DNA of 64,000 nucleotides from Neobacillus cucumis (GTDB lineage Bacteria; Bacillota; Bacilli; Bacillales_B; DSM-18226). Below the pieces are notes generated by a model. It did not search any database and was not told the origin of the DNA. It saw only the letters and a program-made list of their open reading frames with translations. The stretch is taken from positions 4,686 to 68,685 of the forward strand of contig NZ_JAEHGC010000020.1 in NCBI RefSeq assembly GCF_016107705.1. Direction: 5' to 3'. Both the position numbers and the translations under genes were made by a program. Below, piece by piece: positions 63,018 to 64,000 of the stretch; positions within the stretch are counted from its first letter, which is position 1, and every line of letters starts with the position of its first letter.

Positions 63018-64000
63018 TCATCGGATTTGATAGTCGTTACCATGCAACATATCTTTTATTTCGTCAACACTTCGTGTATCGGAAGTTTCAAACTGACTAT
63101 GGCTGGTCTCTTTGTTAACATAACCACCAACAGCAGTTGAGGAAGCTGCAGACATTTTAGTAACGCCCATACTAATAAGATGGTCACGAAGTTCCGGCTG
63201 CTCTCTTGTAGAAAGGATAATATCTGCTTCTGGCAAAAACAAACGTATTGCCAGCATAGCTTGAAGTAAATTTTTGTCTGTAACATTTGTTTTTGGCTGA
63301 AAATCTCCCAAATGAGGGCGCATTCTTGGAAATGCAATTCCGATTTCCGTTTCTGAATAGTTATGTTTCAAGTAAGCGGCATGAATGCCGGTAAAGAACA
63401 CTTCTTTCCGCCAGTCATCCATTCCTAAGAGCGCCCCGATATTAACCTTGCTCATTCCTGCTTTGCAACCCCGTTCCGGCGTATCCAATCGATATAAATA
63501 GTTTCGTTTTGGACCTTTCACATGAATTTGCTTATATATATCTTCGTTGTATACCTCTTGATGAACAGTGAGTCCGGTTATACCACATTGAATCAATTCC
63601 CGGTATTCTTCTGTCTCCAGAGGGTGTATCTCAATTGAAAGGGAGGAAAAATATTTCTTTAAAATCGTGATACTTTCTTTAAGATAATCAATAGAGGCAT
63701 GTAACCTTGATTCCCCAGTTAAAATAAGCAAGTGTTCAATTCCTGTTTTAGCTATTGCCTTTGCCTCTGCTTCAATTTCTGACAAGGTAAGTTTTTTTCG
63801 AGAAAAATCATTGTTTATGCTGTAACTGCAATACACGCACTGATTAACGCAGAAATCGGAGATGTAGAGAGGGGCAAACAACTGCATTACTTTCCCAAAA
63901 TGTTGAACAGTTACTTGTTGAGCCTTTTGCCCTATATCCTCTAAAAAAGGCTCTGCTGCAGGCGACAATAACGTTAAAAAATCCAACTCGTTTAACGTTG
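63018..64000 (-). CDS. thiH: 2-iminoacetate synthase (thiazole biosynthesis), N-terminus beyond window
   Basis: At least 327 residues; the frame stays open to the window edge, and ThiH is about 370, so some 40 N-terminal residues are missing. A radical SAM enzyme that splits tyrosine to dehydroglycine for the thiamin thiazole ring. The cluster motif CVNQCVYC (CxxxCxxC) is present, followed by GESRLHASIDYL, HPLETEEYRELIQCGITGLTVHQEVYN and GIAFPRMRPH. The ThiH C-terminal region is complete. Other thi genes would lie outside the window. Confidence 0.9.
   Translation of the reverse strand, partial: TLNELDFLTLLSPAAEPFLEDIGQKAQQVTVQHFGKVMQLFAPLYISDFCVNQCVYCSYSINNDFSRKKLTLSEIEAEAKAIAKTGIEHLLILTGESRLHASIDYLKESITILKKYFSSLSIEIHPLETEEYRELIQCGITGLTVHQEVYNEDIYKQIHVKGPKRNYLYRLDTPERGCKAGMSKVNIGALLGMDDWRKEVFFTGIHAAYLKHNYSETEIGIAFPRMRPHLGDFQPKTNVTDKNLLQAMLAIRLFLPEADIILSTREQPELRDHLISMGVTKMSAASSTAVGGYVNKETSHSQFETSDTRSVDEIKDMLHGNDYQIR

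Overview
The window looks like a chromosomal segment from an AT-rich spore-former of the family Bacillaceae, probably near Bacillus or Neobacillus. The evidence is strong AGGAGG-type ribosome binding sites, frequent TTG/GTG starts, a SAM (S-box) and a lysine riboswitch in Bacillus-style contexts, a B. subtilis-like cysJI / cysH-cysP-sat-cysC-sumT-sirB layout, and YezD, YggT, DUF2975/XRE and PucR relatives. The genus is inferred; no rRNA or other marker is present.

Region by region. (1) 0.5-5.5 kb: fructoselysine utilisation genes (frlC, frlA, frlB, frlD, frlR) with two nearly identical promoter/operator units. (2) 5.6-11.8 kb: a peptide-use locus with a YfcC-type permease, a PepD dipeptidase, a PucR-family regulator, and a second PepD that has lost most of its metal site. 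(3) 12-21.7 kb: assimilatory sulfate reduction: cysJI, then an S-box riboswitch in front of yezD, cysH, cysP, sat and cysC, followed by siroheme genes sumT and sirB. (4) 21.7-23 kb: dapA under a lysine riboswitch on the minus strand. (5) 23.1-27.3 kb: an exported FMN-binding protein, a leaderless ApbE, an RnfD/NqrB-like membrane protein and an adjacent two-component system. (6) 27.4-48.6 kb: mostly housekeeping and stress genes (MsrAB, amine oxidase, hydrolases, YggT, cysteine desulfidase-like protein, LysM-NlpC/P60 wall hydrolase, an M20/symporter operon with its regulator, a Cas4/AddB-like nuclease), with a decayed two-component pair in the middle. (7) 48.7-62.5 kb: a gene-poor accessory stretch full of remnants (serine resolvase, IS6 transposase, M29-type aminopeptidase tail, DUF421 tail, DUF1657, AbrB). 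It also holds a holin-like toxin peptide, a WGR plus PARP-regulatory-domain protein without a catalytic domain, an ECF sigma/anti-sigma pair with a lipoprotein, and an array of 21-bp repeats. (8) The right edge carries thiH, cut by the window end.

A 45-bp near-perfect palindrome (arms of about 20 bp, loop CCTGT) occurs seven times plus one half copy, all between 5.5 and 36.8 kb. Two of these sites supply the last codons and stop codon of a reading frame. The most interesting candidates for further work are the FMN/ApbE/RnfD module with its possible 11-bp-spaced response-regulator site, the catalytic-domain-free PARP-like protein, the PepD pseudoenzyme, and the palindrome family.
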